Shown: positions 43,606-54,830 of the stretch, piece by piece
How positions within the stretch are numbered: the stretch's first letter is position 1
Layout of the letters: each line of letters begins with the position of its first letter
Assembly (NCBI RefSeq): GCF_017744655.1
Contig: NZ_JAGIAW010000001.1
Coordinates: 992,001-1,056,000 of the forward strand
DNA from: Devosia sp.
Lineage (GTDB): Bacteria; Pseudomonadota; Alphaproteobacteria; Rhizobiales; Devosiaceae
Reading direction: 5' to 3'
Length of the DNA: 64,000 nt
Translations under genes and position numbers: made by a program
Notes under the pieces: generated by a model
The model's database searches: none
What the model saw: the letters and a program-made list of their open reading frames with translations, nothing else
Told to the model about the DNA's origin: nothing

Positions 43606-43845
43606 TTATTCGGCGCCGCCGGTGAAGGAAACGACGATGCCCTTCTTCTTGAAATAGGCCTGCATGAGCTTGCGGCCCTGGCGGTTGGGCTGGGCGAGCT
43701 TGGAGGTCTCGAACACGGCTTCCTTGGCGCCTTCCTTGGCCATGGCGGCCTTGAGCGCTGCGATGTGCAGGTCGATGTCTTCGTTGTTGTTCTTGATCGA
43801 GGCGTAGATGGCGTCGATCGCTGCGGAAACGGTGATGTCGCTCAC
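43606..43845 (-). CDS. Small hypothetical protein, likely GTG start (SDITVSAAIDAIYASIKNNNEDIDLHIAALKAAM)
   Basis: AAGGA RBS upstream of GTG at 43845; coding-like composition. Confidence 0.6.
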   Translation of the reverse strand: MSDITVSAAIDAIYASIKNNNEDIDLHIAALKAAMAKEGAKEAVFETSKLAQPNRQGRKLMQAYFKKKGIVVSFTGGAE

Positions 43846-44017
43846 GTGCGGATTTCCTTCGTCGCGTTTTGGCGCTCTCAAGACATCATTGCGGGTCGTT
43901 TGCCAAGGGTTTTCACCCCGTTTGAGAAAACGGAGGCCGGCGCAATCGCGGGGATGACGGCGAGTAGAGCAAGGCCGCGGAGCGAGAATCGCCGCGGCTT
44001 AACCCTCAGCACCACCG

Positions 44018-44416
44018 CTATGTCGGCTTGAATTCAGGTCGGCCCTCGCCGGTCTCGCTATGGCGGTCACTTTCATGCAGCGGCCTGATCTGGATTCGGC
44101 AATGGGCGGCGATGGGATCGTCGGCGAAAAGCGCCTTGGCTTCAGCCATGTCGGTGGCTTGGATGAGGACAACGCCACCAACGACTTCCTTGGCCTCGGC
44201 ATAGGGGCCATCGGTTTCGTTGATGCGCACGGGGCGACGACGGTCGATCACTTCCTCGGTCGAAACGTCAGCCAGGGGCGAGGCTATGAGCAGGTGACCG
44301 CCGGCGCGCAGTTTCTGGTCGTGTTCGATAGTCGCATCGTCGAGGCGGCGCATTTCTTCGGGTGTGGTGCCGGCGAAAGCATCTGGAGCGAAATGGAAGA
44401 GGCAAAGGAATTTCAT
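44018..44416 (-). CDS. YciI-related / DGPF domain protein
   Basis: MKFLCLFHFAPDAFAGTTPEEM...DGPYAEAKEVVGG. Confidence 0.8.
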   Translation of the reverse strand: MKFLCLFHFAPDAFAGTTPEEMRRLDDATIEHDQKLRAGGHLLIASPLADVSTEEVIDRRRPVRINETDGPYAEAKEVVGGVVLIQATDMAEAKALFADDPIAAHCRIQIRPLHESDRHSETGEGRPEFKPT

Positions 44417-44566
44417 GTTCGGTCTCCGTGGTTGGACAGCGACGCGACGAGTGCCCGTTCTTGGGCTCGACTAATTTTCTGAGCTTTTTTTCGTTGAGCC
44501 ACCAGAGGCATTTGCAGGGCGATGGGGTCGGCTTAAGGTGACGGGGTACAAGCCCTACGGACGACC

Positions 44567-45823
44567 ATGGCCGCCATTATTCAAGTCAAGCCGATCACCG
44601 ACGTTGCCGACGACCGCCGCGCCAGTGCCGCCCCTCGCGATCCCAAGTTTTTCCAGAGCCCCTATGCCTTCTATGCCGAGCGGCATGCGAGCAATCCGGC
44701 TTTTTTCTGGGAAGAGTATGGGCATTGGTGCTTTGCCGATTTCAAATCGGTCAGCGCCTTGTTACGCGATAAGCGATTTGGCCGGGAAATCCTGCATGTG
44801 TCGACGCGGGAGGAAATCGGGCTGCCGGAGCCGAAGCCGCATGTGGCGGATTTTGATCTCACCGAAAAACACTCGCTGCTGAACCTCGAACCGCCGGGGC
44901 ACACGCGGCTGCGCATGCTGGTCAATCGGGCTTTCGTGTCGCGGCAGGTGGAGCAGCTACGGCCACGCATTCGGCAGTTGGCCAATGAGATCATCGATGG
45001 GTTCGAGGGCGAGGATAGCGTCGATCTGATCAAGGCTTTTGCCGCGCCCCTGCCCGCGATCATCATTGCAGAAATGATTGGCCTGCCGGCCGAAGCGGCG
45101 CCGCAATTGCTCAATTGGTCCAATCGGATGGTCACCATGTACATGTACGGGGTGACGTATGAGACCGAACTCGATGCCAACAAGGCGTCGGCCGATTTCA
45201 TGACTTATCTGCGCGATGTGATTGCCGAGCGGCGTCGGGTGCCGCGGGAAGACCTGCTTACGCACATGCTCACCGCCGAACAGGGCGGGGAGAAGCTGAG
45301 CGACGATGAGGTGATGTCGACCGCCATCCTGCTGCTCAATGCCGGGCATGAGGCGACGGTGCACACGACAGGGAATGGGGTGAAATCCATTCTCGAAAGC
45401 GGGCTTGATCCCAAGACGCTATTTGCGACGCCGGAGCAGACCGAGGCGACGGTGGAGGAGTGTTTACGCTTTGACGCGCCGCTGCATCTTTTTACGCGCT
45501 ATGCGCTGACGGACCTGGAAGTGGAAGGCATTCCGCTACGGAAGGGTGACGTGATTGGGCTGATGCTTGGTGCGGCCAATCGCGATCCCTCGCGGTTTGC
45601 CGATGCGGGGCGGTTCGATCCGTTCCGGACGGATGGCGCCAATGTCAGCTTTGGCGCCGGCATCCACTTCTGCATCGGTGCGCCGCTGGCGCGGATCGAG
45701 TTGCAGGAGGCCATGTCTGTGATGTTCCAGCGCCTGCCGAAGCTGCGGCTGGCCGAGCAGCCGAGCTACAACGACGTGTTCCATTTCCATGGGCTGGAAA
45801 AGCTCATGGTGCGCTGGGACTGA
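44567..45823 (+). CDS. Cytochrome P450
   Basis: I-helix LLLNAGHEATVHTTGNG, heme loop FGAGIHFCIGAPLARIE. Confidence 0.95.
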   Translation: MAAIIQVKPITDVADDRRASAAPRDPKFFQSPYAFYAERHASNPAFFWEEYGHWCFADFKSVSALLRDKRFGREILHVSTREEIGLPEPKPHVADFDLTEKHSLLNLEPPGHTRLRMLVNRAFVSRQVEQLRPRIRQLANEIIDGFEGEDSVDLIKAFAAPLPAIIIAEMIGLPAEAAPQLLNWSNRMVTMYMYGVTYETELDANKASADFMTYLRDVIAERRRVPREDLLTHMLTAEQGGEKLSDDEVMSTAILLLNAGHEATVHTTGNGVKSILESGLDPKTLFATPEQTEATVEECLRFDAPLHLFTRYALTDLEVEGIPLRKGDVIGLMLGAANRDPSRFADAGRFDPFRTDGANVSFGAGIHFCIGAPLARIELQEAMSVMFQRLPKLRLAEQPSYNDVFHFHGLEKLMVRWD

Positions 45824-45872
45824 GCTTTCCGCGCCGTGTGGTGAGATGCTTCGTGTAAGCGAAACCTAGGTG

Positions 45873-45946
45873 CCACGCCCTCGTGGTTCGAGGCTGCGCT
45901 TCGCTGCGCACCTCACCATCAGGACTACTTGGATGCCAGGGCGTGG
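45873..45946. repeat. Nested intergenic palindrome between convergent genes
   Basis: Outer arms CCACGCCC/GGGCGTGG; inner CCTCGTGGTTCGAGGCTGCGCTTCGCTGCGCACCTCACCATCAGG. Confidence 0.7.
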
Positions 45947-45962
45947 CCTTGTCATGCAGCCC

Positions 45963-47432
45963 CTAGAGCGTCGCGAGGACGGCCGGTAGCAGCGGCGGCA
46001 GGTCTTCGCTCATCATGCCGGGGCCGCCAAAGCGATTGGCAGCTTCCGCGTGGAGCCAGGCGCCGGCACAGGCGGCGTCGAAGCCGTTCATGCCCTGCGC
46101 GAGCAGGCCGCCGATGATGCCTGCGAGGACATCGCCGGAGCCGGCTGTGCCGAGCCAGTTGGGGGCATTGGCATTGATGGCGGCGCGGCCATCGGGCGCG
46201 GCGATGGCGGTGTCGCTGCCCTTGAGCAGGATGATGGCGCCGGAATGCTGGGCAGCGGCGCGGGCGCGTTCGAGCTTGCCGCCGGGGACGTTGCCGAAGA
46301 GGCGTTGGAATTCGCCTTCGTGGGGGGTGAGCACGACGGGGCGGGCGGCATTGGCCTTTATTGCGGCGAAGAGCCTTTCGCTCTCGCTGGCAAAACTGGT
46401 GATGGCGTCGGCGTCGAGCACCGTCGCCGCACCCGAGGAGAGGGTCGCCAGTGCCTTGTCGCGCGTGGCTTCGCCAATGCCGGCGGCCGGGCCTAGGACG
46501 ACGGCGTTCATGCGCCTATCGCCGAGCAGTTCGGCCAGTTCGCCGGCGTTTTCGGCGGACTTGAGCATGATGGCCGTCACATGGGCGGCGTGAACGCGTA
46601 ACGCGGCGGTTTCGCCTGCGAGGGAGACGACCCCTGCCCCAACGCGAAAAGCGCCATGGGCGGCGAGACGGGCGCCGCCGGTTTCGAGCTCGCTGCCGGA
46701 AACGACGATCACGTGGCCACGGTCATATTTGTGGCCGTCGGCCATGGACTGCGGCATGGCCCAGAGTTCGCGCGTGTTCTGCCAGGCTTTTGGGTTGATG
46801 CGGTCGAGGACCGCGTCGGGAATGCCGATATCGGCGAGGACGACTTCGCCGCAATGCTGACGGCCCGGCAGGAGCACGTGGCCGGGTTTCAGGCGGAAGA
46901 AGGTGACCGTCATGTCGGCGATCATGGCCACGCCACGGACGGCACCGGTAGCGCCATCGATGCCGCTGGGCACGTCGACGCTAACCACGGGGAGCGTCGA
47001 GCCGTTGACCGTGGTGATGATGCTGGCGATCTCGCCTTCGATGTCGCGATCGAGCCCGGCGCCCAGAATGGCGTCGACGATCAGGTCTGCGTCCTCGATG
47101 TCCTTTTCGCTCGGAGCGTCGATACGGCCGGTCCACTGCTCAGCCGCAACGAGAGCATCGCCGCGGAGCGCATTGCGTTCGCCGAGGAGGCGCACCTGCA
47201 CCGGCCAGCCGCGCTGCTGCAGGAGACGAGCGACGATGAAACCGTCGCCGCCATTGTTGCCGGTGCCGCACAGCACGAGAACGGAGCGCTGGTAATAGCG
47301 CTCGATGATGGCCTCGGCCACCGCCTTACCGGCCGCCTCCATCAGGCGGAAGGACCTGACGCCGCCTTCGATGGCGAAGCGATCGGCCTGGGCCATTTCC
47401 TGAGGCGTGAGAAGGGCATCGGTATGGGCCAT
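45963..47432 (-). CDS. nnr: Bifunctional NAD(P)H-hydrate epimerase / ADP-dependent dehydratase
   Basis: [52 protein letters not shown]. Confidence 0.93.
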   Translation of the reverse strand: MAHTDALLTPQEMAQADRFAIEGGVRSFRLMEAAGKAVAEAIIERYYQRSVLVLCGTGNNGGDGFIVARLLQQRGWPVQVRLLGERNALRGDALVAAEQWTGRIDAPSEKDIEDADLIVDAILGAGLDRDIEGEIASIITTVNGSTLPVVSVDVPSGIDGATGAVRGVAMIADMTVTFFRLKPGHVLLPGRQHCGEVVLADIGIPDAVLDRINPKAWQNTRELWAMPQSMADGHKYDRGHVIVVSGSELETGGARLAAHGAFRVGAGVVSLAGETAALRVHAAHVTAIMLKSAENAGELAELLGDRRMNAVVLGPAAGIGEATRDKALATLSSGAATVLDADAITSFASESERLFAAIKANAARPVVLTPHEGEFQRLFGNVPGGKLERARAAAQHSGAIILLKGSDTAIAAPDGRAAINANAPNWLGTAGSGDVLAGIIGGLLAQGMNGFDAACAGAWLHAEAANRFGGPGMMSEDLPPLLPAVLATL

Positions 47433-47540
47433 GAGTGCCTCGCTGCGAGTCAGTGCTGTCTATCTCATAGCGAGGTTGGAGCAGAAATAGGACAAAGAAA
47501 CGCCGGAACCGGCAATTGGACGGAAAAGCAACGGGGTGTT

Positions 47541-49127
47541 TTAGCCGGCCTGCCGGCGTTGGTCCGTGTCGCGCCAGACCGTGCGATTGCGGCCACCATG
47601 CTTGGCCGCATAGAGCCGCTGGTCGGCGCGAACCATGATTTCGTCGTGGTGGCGGGCCTCGGCGGTCGAGCACAGGCCAATGCTTGCCGTGGCGCGGAGG
47701 CCCGGGGCGATGTCGCTCCAATCGATGTCCTGGAGCGCCAGGCGCAGGTCTTCCACGATGGCGATCGCGTCCTGGGTATCATGGCGCGGCAGGATCACGA
47801 CGAATTCCTCACCGCCGAGGCGGGCCGCAAAGCCCAGGTCGGCCACATGGGCGCCCAGGGTGCGGGAGACTCGGCGCAGGACGTCGTCGCCTACGAGGTG
47901 GGAATATTGATCGTTCACGGCCTTGAAGTGATCGAGATCGAAGATGGCCAGCGCGTAGTCGCTGCCTGCCAGGTCTTCCACCATGCGCTCGAAACTGCGC
48001 CGATTGGGCATGCCGGTCAGCGCGTCAAGCAAGGCTTCCGCGGCCAGCGCACTGGCGCGAGCGCGCAACTGGCTGGTTTCCGCGCGCAGTTCCGCTGCTT
48101 TGGCGAGGCGCTGCGTAGTTTCGCCGGATTGGCGCACATAGAGCGCGTGGAAACGCTTTTGCAGCGCCAATGCCAGCTCGAATTGACCGAGAGCCTCATG
48201 GACCCGCCCCAATTGGGCGGCTGCATTGAGCTGATGGTCGATCTGGCCCGTTTCATCGGCAAGGTCCAGGGATTGCTGCGCAGCTTCCAGCGCGCCAGAG
48301 AGATCGCCGCTGCGCAGCCGGGCCGTTGCGAGGGTATAGAGATAGTGGATGCGAAGACTGGCCCCACCTTCGCCGGGTAGAGCGGCCGAGCGCTCGAGGC
48401 GCTGCATCGCAGCGTCGACATCGCCTTTGAGAGCGCTGTATTCGGCGCAATTGCCGAGCGCCACGCGCAGGGTCCAGAGATCGCCACAGGCTTCGGCGGC
48501 GGAAATGGCCTCGTCGGTTATGCGAATGGCGCGGTCCAGCCAATGAGTCGTGGCGGACGTGTCCTCTGCGGCTTCGGCTTCTTCGGCGCGCTTGGAATAG
48601 CAAAAGCCGAGGTTGAGCAGGCCGAAGGCGTGGAGACCGGCATTTCCGGCGCTTGCTGCTACCGCAGTGCTGCGCTCGAGGAGCGGAACGGCCATGGAAA
48701 CCTGCCGGCAGACCGCCAGGGTGACGCCCTTGGCATTGAGCGCGAATGCCAGTGCCGGGGCGTCATTGCTGCTTTCGGCGGTGGCGACAGCCAGCGAGGC
48801 CAGGTCAAAGGCATCGTCGCTCAGGCCGATATCGAGCAGCAGGAAGGCTTCGATGGCCTTGATGCGGGCCAATTCGGCCGTGTCATCGAGCTTGCTCCAG
48901 AGGCGCCTGGCGGCGACGGCGCATTCCAGCCCGACCTCGACATCCCCCAGCCGCATGCAGCACCAGGCCATCTGGCTCATGCAGCGGGCCAGAGTGCTGG
49001 GCTCGCCCTGTTGCTGGGCCGAAAGATAGGCTGATTTGGCAAAGCTCAGCGCCCCGGCGCAATCGCCCCTGTCCATGAGCGAAAAGCTCTGGGCGAGATC
49101 GTCACCGAAAAAGCGCTGGTCAGACAC
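47541..49127 (-). CDS. TPR-like N-terminus + GGDEF diguanylate cyclase
   Basis: FDLDHFKAVNDQYSHLVGDDVLRRVSR..RLGGEEFVVILP; helical repeats, no TM. Confidence 0.88.
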   Translation of the reverse strand: MSDQRFFGDDLAQSFSLMDRGDCAGALSFAKSAYLSAQQQGEPSTLARCMSQMAWCCMRLGDVEVGLECAVAARRLWSKLDDTAELARIKAIEAFLLLDIGLSDDAFDLASLAVATAESSNDAPALAFALNAKGVTLAVCRQVSMAVPLLERSTAVAASAGNAGLHAFGLLNLGFCYSKRAEEAEAAEDTSATTHWLDRAIRITDEAISAAEACGDLWTLRVALGNCAEYSALKGDVDAAMQRLERSAALPGEGGASLRIHYLYTLATARLRSGDLSGALEAAQQSLDLADETGQIDHQLNAAAQLGRVHEALGQFELALALQKRFHALYVRQSGETTQRLAKAAELRAETSQLRARASALAAEALLDALTGMPNRRSFERMVEDLAGSDYALAIFDLDHFKAVNDQYSHLVGDDVLRRVSRTLGAHVADLGFAARLGGEEFVVILPRHDTQDAIAIVEDLRLALQDIDWSDIAPGLRATASIGLCSTAEARHHDEIMVRADQRLYAAKHGGRNRTVWRDTDQRRQAG

Positions 49128-49233
49128 AGATACTTACAACCCCCGAGCAGAGCGACCATAGCCGATTTTCAGCTCTGATTGTACTCAACTTTTTGGTGTG
49201 CACGTTTTTCGGGCCCTCGATGCCGCCAAATCT

Positions 49234-49479
49234 CTAGCGGGCGACCGTTTCTTTGACGGCGTGGGCACGGGCCTTGATGGTGACCGGCCCCTGCCCCGTC
49301 ATTTCCTGGGCGACGTCCTGCGCGGTCAACTGGCCGAGCACCTGGCTTATTCCCGGCGCGGAGGTCCCCACGGTCCAATAGTCTTCAAAGCTTGGATAGT
49401 TGCGCGATACTTCGATCGTCCTGGTGGCGACATTAACGAGGCCCGCGCCATTCCAGAGTTTTTCGAGCCTGACGGTAAC
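49234..49479 (-). pseudogene. C-terminal remnant of class I SAM-dependent methyltransferase
   Basis: ATG-less frame VTVRLEKLWNGAGLVNVATRTIEVSRNYPSFEDYWTVGTSAPGISQVLGQLTAQDVAQEMTGQGPVTIKARAHAVKETVAR*. Confidence 0.65.
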
Positions 49480-49506
49480 AAAAAAGGGCCCCGGAGGGCC
49501 CTTTCT
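49480..49506 (-). terminator. Intrinsic terminator of glnA
   Basis: - strand GAGAAAGGGCCCTCCGGGGCCCTTTTTTG. Confidence 0.85.
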
Positions 49507-49523
49507 CTTTGCTACTGCAGCTC

Positions 49524-50933
49524 TTAGGCCGAGTAGTACATTTCGTATTCGACCGGGTGCGGGGTCATTTCGACGCGCAGGACTTCCTGCATCTTCAGTT
49601 CGATATAGGCATCGATGAAATCGTCGTCCATGACGCCGCCGACCTTGAGGAAGTCGCGGTTCTTGTCGAGGTTTTCCAGAGCTTCACGGAGCGAGCCGGA
49701 AACGGTCGGGATTTCCTTGAGTTCGTCCTTCGGCAGTTCGTAGAGATCCTTGTCCATCGGGTCGCCCGGGTGGATCTTGTTCTTGATGCCGTCGAGGCCG
49801 GCCATCAGCAGGGCGGTGTAGGCCAGGTACGGGTTTGCCAGCGGATCGGGGAAACGAACTTCGACGCGCTTTGCCTTCGGCGACTGGCCGAAGGGGATAC
49901 GGCAGGAAGCCGAACGGTTACGGGCCGAGTAGGCCAGCAGAACCGGAGCTTCGAAGCCGGGCACCAGACGCTTGTAGGAGTTGGTGGTCGGGTTGGTGAA
50001 GGCGTTGATGGCCTTGGCGTGCTTGATGACGCCGCCGATGTACCAGAGGCATTCCATCGAGAGACCAGCATACTGGTCGCCAGCGAAGAGCGGCTTGCCG
50101 TCCTTCCAGATCGACATGTGGCAGTGCATGCCCGAGCCGTTGTCGCCGTAGACCGGCTTGGGCAGGAAGGTTGCGGTCTTGCCATAGGCATTGGCAACCT
50201 GCTGCACGGCATACTTGTAGATGAGAACGTCGTCAGCCGACGCGATCATCTGCTTGTACTTGAGGCCGAGTTCGTGCTGGGCGGAAGCCACTTCGTGGTG
50301 GTGCTTCTCGATGATGATGCCCATCTGGCCCATGGCTTCGAGCATTTCACCGCGCATGTCCTGCGCGCTATCAAGTGGAGGAACCGGGAAGTAACCCTTC
50401 TTGAGGCCGATGTGGTGACCATTGTTGCCGGCTTCGTAGTCGGCGTCGTTGTTGGTCGGCAGTTCGGCAGCGTCGACCGAGAAACCAACCTTGTAGGTGG
50501 TGGTCGAGTACTTCACGTCGTCGAAGATGAAGAATTCGGGCTCGGGACCGAACACGACGGTGTCGCCGATACCGGACGACTTGACGAGGCCTTCAGCCTT
50601 CTTGGCGATCGAGCGGGGATCGCGGTTATAGGGCTGGTAGGTTGCCGGCTCGAGAATGTCGCAGTTTATCGCGAGGGTCGAGGCGGCGAAGAACGGGTCG
50701 ATATAGGCCGAGTTCGGATCGGGCATGAGCACCATGTCGGACTCGTTGATGGCCTTCCAGCCAGCAATCGAGGAACCGTCGAACATCACGCCATCTTCAA
50801 ACATGTCGGCGTCAACGACGGACGCATCCATGGTGACGTGCTGCAGCTTGCCGCGCAGGTCGGTGAAACGCACGTCGAGATACTTGATGTTCTCGTCCTT
50901 CATGCGCTGGATAATGTCTGCTCCGGTAGTCAT
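49524..50933 (-). CDS. glnA: Glutamine synthetase type I
   Basis: [41 protein letters not shown]. Confidence 0.98.
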   Translation of the reverse strand: MTTGADIIQRMKDENIKYLDVRFTDLRGKLQHVTMDASVVDADMFEDGVMFDGSSIAGWKAINESDMVLMPDPNSAYIDPFFAASTLAINCDILEPATYQPYNRDPRSIAKKAEGLVKSSGIGDTVVFGPEPEFFIFDDVKYSTTTYKVGFSVDAAELPTNNDADYEAGNNGHHIGLKKGYFPVPPLDSAQDMRGEMLEAMGQMGIIIEKHHHEVASAQHELGLKYKQMIASADDVLIYKYAVQQVANAYGKTATFLPKPVYGDNGSGMHCHMSIWKDGKPLFAGDQYAGLSMECLWYIGGVIKHAKAINAFTNPTTNSYKRLVPGFEAPVLLAYSARNRSASCRIPFGQSPKAKRVEVRFPDPLANPYLAYTALLMAGLDGIKNKIHPGDPMDKDLYELPKDELKEIPTVSGSLREALENLDKNRDFLKVGGVMDDDFIDAYIELKMQEVLRVEMTPHPVEYEMYYSA

Positions 50934-50987
50934 CAGGTCTTCCCCTGTAAACGGACTGTTTGTTGCTGGATTTATGGGGCGCGACGC

Positions 50988-51557
<570 letters not shown>

Positions 51558-51574
51558 TCACCACATGCACGCGA

Positions 51575-52594
51575 TCAGGCGAGATCGGAGACGCAGAAGC
51601 GGCCGCGTTCGTCGTGCCAGATGGTTAGGCCGGCTTCCTTGAAGGCCAAGAGGACCATGCGGAGGCTATCGCCCTGGCCGGGGATTTCGGCGCTCTCGAT
51701 GCGACGCACCGTTGAGACCGAAATGCCGGCATTCTGCGCCAGGGTTTCAGCCGTCCAATCGAGCAGTGCGCGGCAGGCCCTGACCTGGGCCGGTGTCAGG
51801 GAGGCAATATCCTCCCTTGCTGCGCGCGGAGCGGTAATGCGCGGATTACGGCTCGAAATGCCACCATAGTGCAGGTTGGATGAAATTTCGGAGGAGAAGG
51901 GCAAGCCTACGATATGAAACTGCTGATATTCGCCATTGGCGAGGCGCAGGCGGGGCGAGAAACTGTAGGGCCTGCGATTTCCCACGGTTTCGCGCCAGAG
52001 ATCGGGCAGACGTTCGAGGTCGTCGGGATGCAGGCTCGTGCGCCAATTGGTGACGTCGTCGCCCGGCTGGGCATTGGCGTCGACGAGGTCGCTGCCGAAG
52101 TGATCGATCAGGCGCCCTTCCTCGTCGGCGATCCAGAACACGGCGCCAATGAGCCGGGAAATATTGTGCAGCAGCGCGCGGTTGTTGGCGACGCGTTCGC
52201 GGAGGTCCTGCCGTTCCGTTATGTCGGAAACCACGGCCACGACGCGGGTGGCATTGCCGTCGCGATCAAAGAGCCGGCGCGCCTCACTGCGCAGATACCG
52301 CAACTGGCCATCGGGGCGGATGATCCTGAACTGCCGGTCGGTCTGGCGGGCATCGGTGACGAAGCCGTGCGGATCGTCGACGGGGAGACGATCCTTTGGA
52401 TGGACGAGGGTTTCGAGAAAGGCGAGGTCGAGGTGAAGGCCGGCGGGGTTGATGCCAGCCAAGGCATACAGCCCAGCCGAGCAATGCAGCCGCGCGTTGG
52501 CGATATCCCAAGACCAGAAGCCCACACCAAGCCTGGCCTCGACGGCGCGCACCCACTCGTCGGACTGCCGGATACCCGGACTACGTTCTGCCAT
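51575..52594 (-). CDS. PAS-domain protein with C-terminal XRE-type HTH
   Basis: WSWDIANARLHCSAGLYALAGINP...YLRSEARRLFDRDGNATRVVAVVSDITERQ; LTPAQVRACRALLDWTAETLAQNAGISVSTVRRIE. Confidence 0.82.
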   Translation of the reverse strand: MAERSPGIRQSDEWVRAVEARLGVGFWSWDIANARLHCSAGLYALAGINPAGLHLDLAFLETLVHPKDRLPVDDPHGFVTDARQTDRQFRIIRPDGQLRYLRSEARRLFDRDGNATRVVAVVSDITERQDLRERVANNRALLHNISRLIGAVFWIADEEGRLIDHFGSDLVDANAQPGDDVTNWRTSLHPDDLERLPDLWRETVGNRRPYSFSPRLRLANGEYQQFHIVGLPFSSEISSNLHYGGISSRNPRITAPRAAREDIASLTPAQVRACRALLDWTAETLAQNAGISVSTVRRIESAEIPGQGDSLRMVLLAFKEAGLTIWHDERGRFCVSDLA

Positions 52595-52779
52595 GTCCCT
52601 CTCTCCACCGGATGCTTTTGCATCCGCTAACCGCGCAACAGGAGCTGGCCAGACGAAGTCGGGGACTCTGCGGCATCATCAAGTGCCGCACGTTGTCTTT
52701 CTTCGAAAACCTGGGTCATGGCAAGAGCCCGTGGCGATCGTTTTTTCTTAAGATTAGCGACAAGATTCGGAGGGACGAC

Positions 52780-52793
52780 TTGATCTGGATCAA
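52780..52793. promoter_or_regulatory. Perfect FNR/FixK-type box TTGAT-CTGG-ATCAA
   Basis: Exact TTGAT-N4-ATCAA in the divergent intergenic region. Confidence 0.75.
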
Positions 52794-52949
52794 TGAAACT
52801 TTTCCGCTCAGCCCTTGAGCAGAAAAGTGGCGAAATCCCCGCATCAGGAGAAACGCGTACTCCGCAGGCGGCCAAAAGGGGCGATGGCCGAAAGATGGTG
52901 CTCATTAGAAGTTGCTAGCGTCGATCTACTTTAACCCTGGGGGATCACT

Positions 52950-54737
52950 GTGGACGTCCGCCTCTTCAGCAACAAACGCCGGGTTCTGGCGCAAGAGAAC
53001 CAAGCTACTCTCGACGCAATTTCGCGGGCGCTGGCTGTCATCGAATTCGAACTCGACGGCACGATCCGGACGGCCAACAAGAACTTCCTCGACGTGATGG
53101 GATACACGCTCGACGAAGTGCGCGGGAAGCATCACCGCATGTTTGTCACCCCCGCCGAAAGCGCCCTGCCCGACTACAAGCTGTTCTGGCAGCAATTGGC
53201 AAAGGGCGAATTCCAGGCAGCCGAGTATCGTCGCATTGGCAAGGACGGCAAGGAAGTCTGGATACAGGCGACCTATAATCCGGTTTTCGGGCGCGATGGG
53301 ACGCCCTCGAAGATCGTGAAGTTCGCCACCGATGTGACAGAGGCAAAGCTCCTCGCCGCCGACAGCGCCGGCCAGCTTGCCGCGATCTCGCGCTCGCAAG
53401 CCGTCATCGAATTCACGCCCAAGGGCGAAGTGATCACGGCGAATGACAATTTCTGCCGGGCTCTGGGCTATTCGCTCGAAGAAATCCGCGGGCGGCACCA
53501 CAAAATTTTCGTGCCGCCCAACGAGGCTGCCAGTGCGGCCTATCAGGAATTCTGGAGCCGGTTGGGACGCGGCGAGTTTCAGTCGGCCGAATATCTCCGC
53601 CTTGGCAAAGGTGGGCAGGAAGTCTGGATCCAGGCGACGTACAACCCAATCTTTGACCACCATGGGAAAGTGTTCAAGATCGTCAAATACGCTACCGACG
53701 TCACGGACAGGAAGCGCGCCGTGAACTTGCTCGGCGGCGAACTGGCAAAGCTCGCCAAGGGCGATCTGCGGGCGCGCATCCACACCCCGTTCAAGGGGGA
53801 ACTCGACGCCGTGCGGCTGGCCTACAACAATACGGTGGACCGCTTCGCCGAGATCGTAGCGCGGCTGCGGCGCTCGTCGGGCACGCTGCGTGCGGCAACG
53901 GCAGAAATCCTGACCGGCGCCAATGATCTTGCGGAACGCACCTCGCGCCAGGCATCGGCAATCCAGGAAACGAGTGCGGCGATGAAGAATCTTGCCGACA
54001 CGGTGGAAGAAAATGCCGCGCGAGCGGAGGCGGCCCGCGGCAAGGCGCGCGCCGTTTCGACCACTGCGGAGCAAAGCGGCGCAGTCATGAACCAGGCCCA
54101 GGACGCCATGGGGCGCATCCTGGCGTCGTCGTCGCAAATTTCCAATATTGTCGGGCTGATCGACGACATCGCCTTTCAGACTAACCTGCTTGCCCTCAAC
54201 GCCTCGGTGGAAGCGGCGCGGGCCGGCGATGCCGGCAAGGGCTTTGCCGTGGTAGCCGTGGAAGTGCGTCGGCTCGCGCAATCGGCGGCGCAGGCGTCCT
54301 CGGACGTCAAGGTGCTGATTGAGCGCTCGTCCTCAGAGATTTCGACGGGATCGAGGCTGCTCTCCGACGCGGCGGAGCGCATTGCCAGCATGCTGGGCGA
54401 TGTGCGGGACAATAGCGGGCTTATGGACAGCATTGCCAGCGGCAGCCGCGAGCAGTCGGGCGCGATCGCCGAAGTTGCGACCGCTGTCCGGCAGATGGAC
54501 GAGATGACGCAACACAATGCGGCGCTCGTTGAAGAGACCAATGCCGCCATCGAGCAGACCGAGGGGCAAGCGAGCGAACTCGACAGAATCGTCGAAGTCT
54601 TTGTCGTTGAAGATGCGCCCCTGGCGCGCGAACCGGCGCAGGAGAAGCCGCGGGCGATACCGCGAGCGGTCAGGCCGGCATGGGATTGGATGGGGCAAGG
54701 CAATGCCGCCCTCGATATCGGCTGGAGCGAGCGCTAG
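52950..54737 (+). CDS. Soluble methyl-accepting chemotaxis protein, PAS-PAS-HAMP-like-MA (GTG start)
   Basis: Tandem PAS repeats ([14 protein letters not shown] / [14 protein letters not shown]), [40 protein letters not shown]. Confidence 0.92.
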   Translation: MDVRLFSNKRRVLAQENQATLDAISRALAVIEFELDGTIRTANKNFLDVMGYTLDEVRGKHHRMFVTPAESALPDYKLFWQQLAKGEFQAAEYRRIGKDGKEVWIQATYNPVFGRDGTPSKIVKFATDVTEAKLLAADSAGQLAAISRSQAVIEFTPKGEVITANDNFCRALGYSLEEIRGRHHKIFVPPNEAASAAYQEFWSRLGRGEFQSAEYLRLGKGGQEVWIQATYNPIFDHHGKVFKIVKYATDVTDRKRAVNLLGGELAKLAKGDLRARIHTPFKGELDAVRLAYNNTVDRFAEIVARLRRSSGTLRAATAEILTGANDLAERTSRQASAIQETSAAMKNLADTVEENAARAEAARGKARAVSTTAEQSGAVMNQAQDAMGRILASSSQISNIVGLIDDIAFQTNLLALNASVEAARAGDAGKGFAVVAVEVRRLAQSAAQASSDVKVLIERSSSEISTGSRLLSDAAERIASMLGDVRDNSGLMDSIASGSREQSGAIAEVATAVRQMDEMTQHNAALVEETNAAIEQTEGQASELDRIVEVFVVEDAPLAREPAQEKPRAIPRAVRPAWDWMGQGNAALDIGWSER

Positions 54738-54744
54738 GCGAATG

Positions 54745-54774
54745 CAGGCAGGACGTCCGCCAGCGCCCTGCCTG
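54745..54774 (+). terminator. Terminator-like hairpin after MCP
   Basis: CAGGCAGG...CCTGCCTG. Confidence 0.5.
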
Positions 54775-54830
54775 TCATTTCCGTTCCGGACTTGCTATCG
54801 ACCTTCCGGCGTAGGAGCGACTGACCAAAA

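Noticed and set aside
52627-52905. 92-aa - strand ORF in the PAS-XRE/MCP intergenic region
   Set aside because: Spans the FNR box and promoter region; no RBS or coding-like composition
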